Part shown: in pieces, positions 63,908 to 64,000 of the stretch | How the letters are laid out: each line of letters opens with the position of its first letter | Position numbering within the stretch: the stretch's first letter is position 1 | Assembly: GCA_000818945.1 (NCBI GenBank) | Contig: KN805391.1 | Span: forward strand, 446,019-510,018 | Length of the DNA stretch: 64,000 nucleotides | Reading direction: 5' to 3' | From: Schizochytrium sp. CCTCC M209059 | Taxonomy: Eukaryota; Sar; Bigyra; Thraustochytrida; Thraustochytriidae | The notes under the pieces: model-generated | What the model saw: only the letters and a program-made list of their open reading frames with translations | Told to the model about the DNA's origin: nothing | The model's database searches: none | Translations under genes and position numbers: made by a program

Positions 63908-64000
63908 GGCCGTCCGCTCCGGTCCCCGTTTCCGCACCTCTCCCTCCCGCTGCTCGAGCGAGGGCTAGGTTCTGGCTGGGACGCGAGAGCAGAGCGGCAA

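Noticed and set aside
62760..63968. 402-codon plus-strand frame
   Set aside because: Antisense to the acidic leader and WD repeats of WDHD1. Its Ser-rich composition is the mirror of Glu/Asp codons.
1..64000. tRNA and rRNA genes
   Set aside because: I looked for B-box-like sequence and cloverleaf stems in the noncoding stretches and found none that I could support by eye. A tRNAscan run would be decisive.

Overview
This window reads as nuclear DNA from a GC-rich, gene-dense, intron-poor protist. Most genes are single long open frames. Only two genes clearly need a spliced intron, the 40S ribosomal protein gene and the CHCHD2/Mix17-like gene. The mix of ribosomal, ER, mitochondrial, replication and cilium-type genes is eukaryotic. 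Long intronless exons, tetranucleotide repeats between genes, a GT71-type mannosyltransferase and Fused/CCDC17-type genes would suit a flagellated stramenopile such as a thraustochytrid. That placement is inference, not something I could test.

Layout. 1-3.5 kb is low-complexity upstream DNA. 3.5-7.4 kb holds a large protein with an amidohydrolase-like fold split by a long Ser/Arg-rich insert. 8-13 kb holds HINT, a histidine phosphatase, a spliced CHCHD2/Mix17-like gene and a USE1-like SNARE. 13.2-15.5 kb is a SAP-domain, NuSAP-like protein with 156-bp internal repeats. 16.4-17.5 kb is spliced RPS18. 18.5-20 kb is a GT71-like glycosyltransferase. 20.65-25.86 kb is a 1735-residue protein joining two actin-like domains, the start of a third, a Roc-COR GTPase and a C-terminal TIR domain. 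25.9-33.6 kb holds a divergent pair of coiled-coil genes, one CCDC17-like. 35-36.4 kb is an orphan secreted/multi-pass membrane protein. 37.4-41.8 kb is RIO1 kinase and a flavin amine oxidase, divergently arranged. 42.8-48.3 kb is a Fused/STK36-like kinase. 48.8-54.5 kb holds an EEP nuclease, an ankyrin coiled-coil protein, a dual-specificity phosphatase and UDP-xylose synthase, with a 566-bp higher-order pentamer array. 56-59 kb is a CHAT protease-like, NB-ARC-like ATPase and STAT-type SH2 fusion. 59.6-63.9 kb is a WDHD1/Ctf4 homologue.

The most striking content is the pair of multidomain proteins at 20.65-25.86 kb and 56.06-58.97 kb. Each joins a nucleotide-binding switch (Roc-COR, or an NB-ARC-like ATPase) to an effector-type domain (TIR, or CHAT) and to an unusual partner (tandem actin folds, or a STAT-like SH2). 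These are plausible protist counterparts of NLR-type sensors, in fusions I do not recognise. Function is inferred from architecture only. Most other genes are housekeeping and are not functionally linked by position. Several noncoding patterns recur: CACTTGCGC-type clusters upstream of three genes, TAGGCCTA palindromes between genes, and a GTCTTTC motif series.
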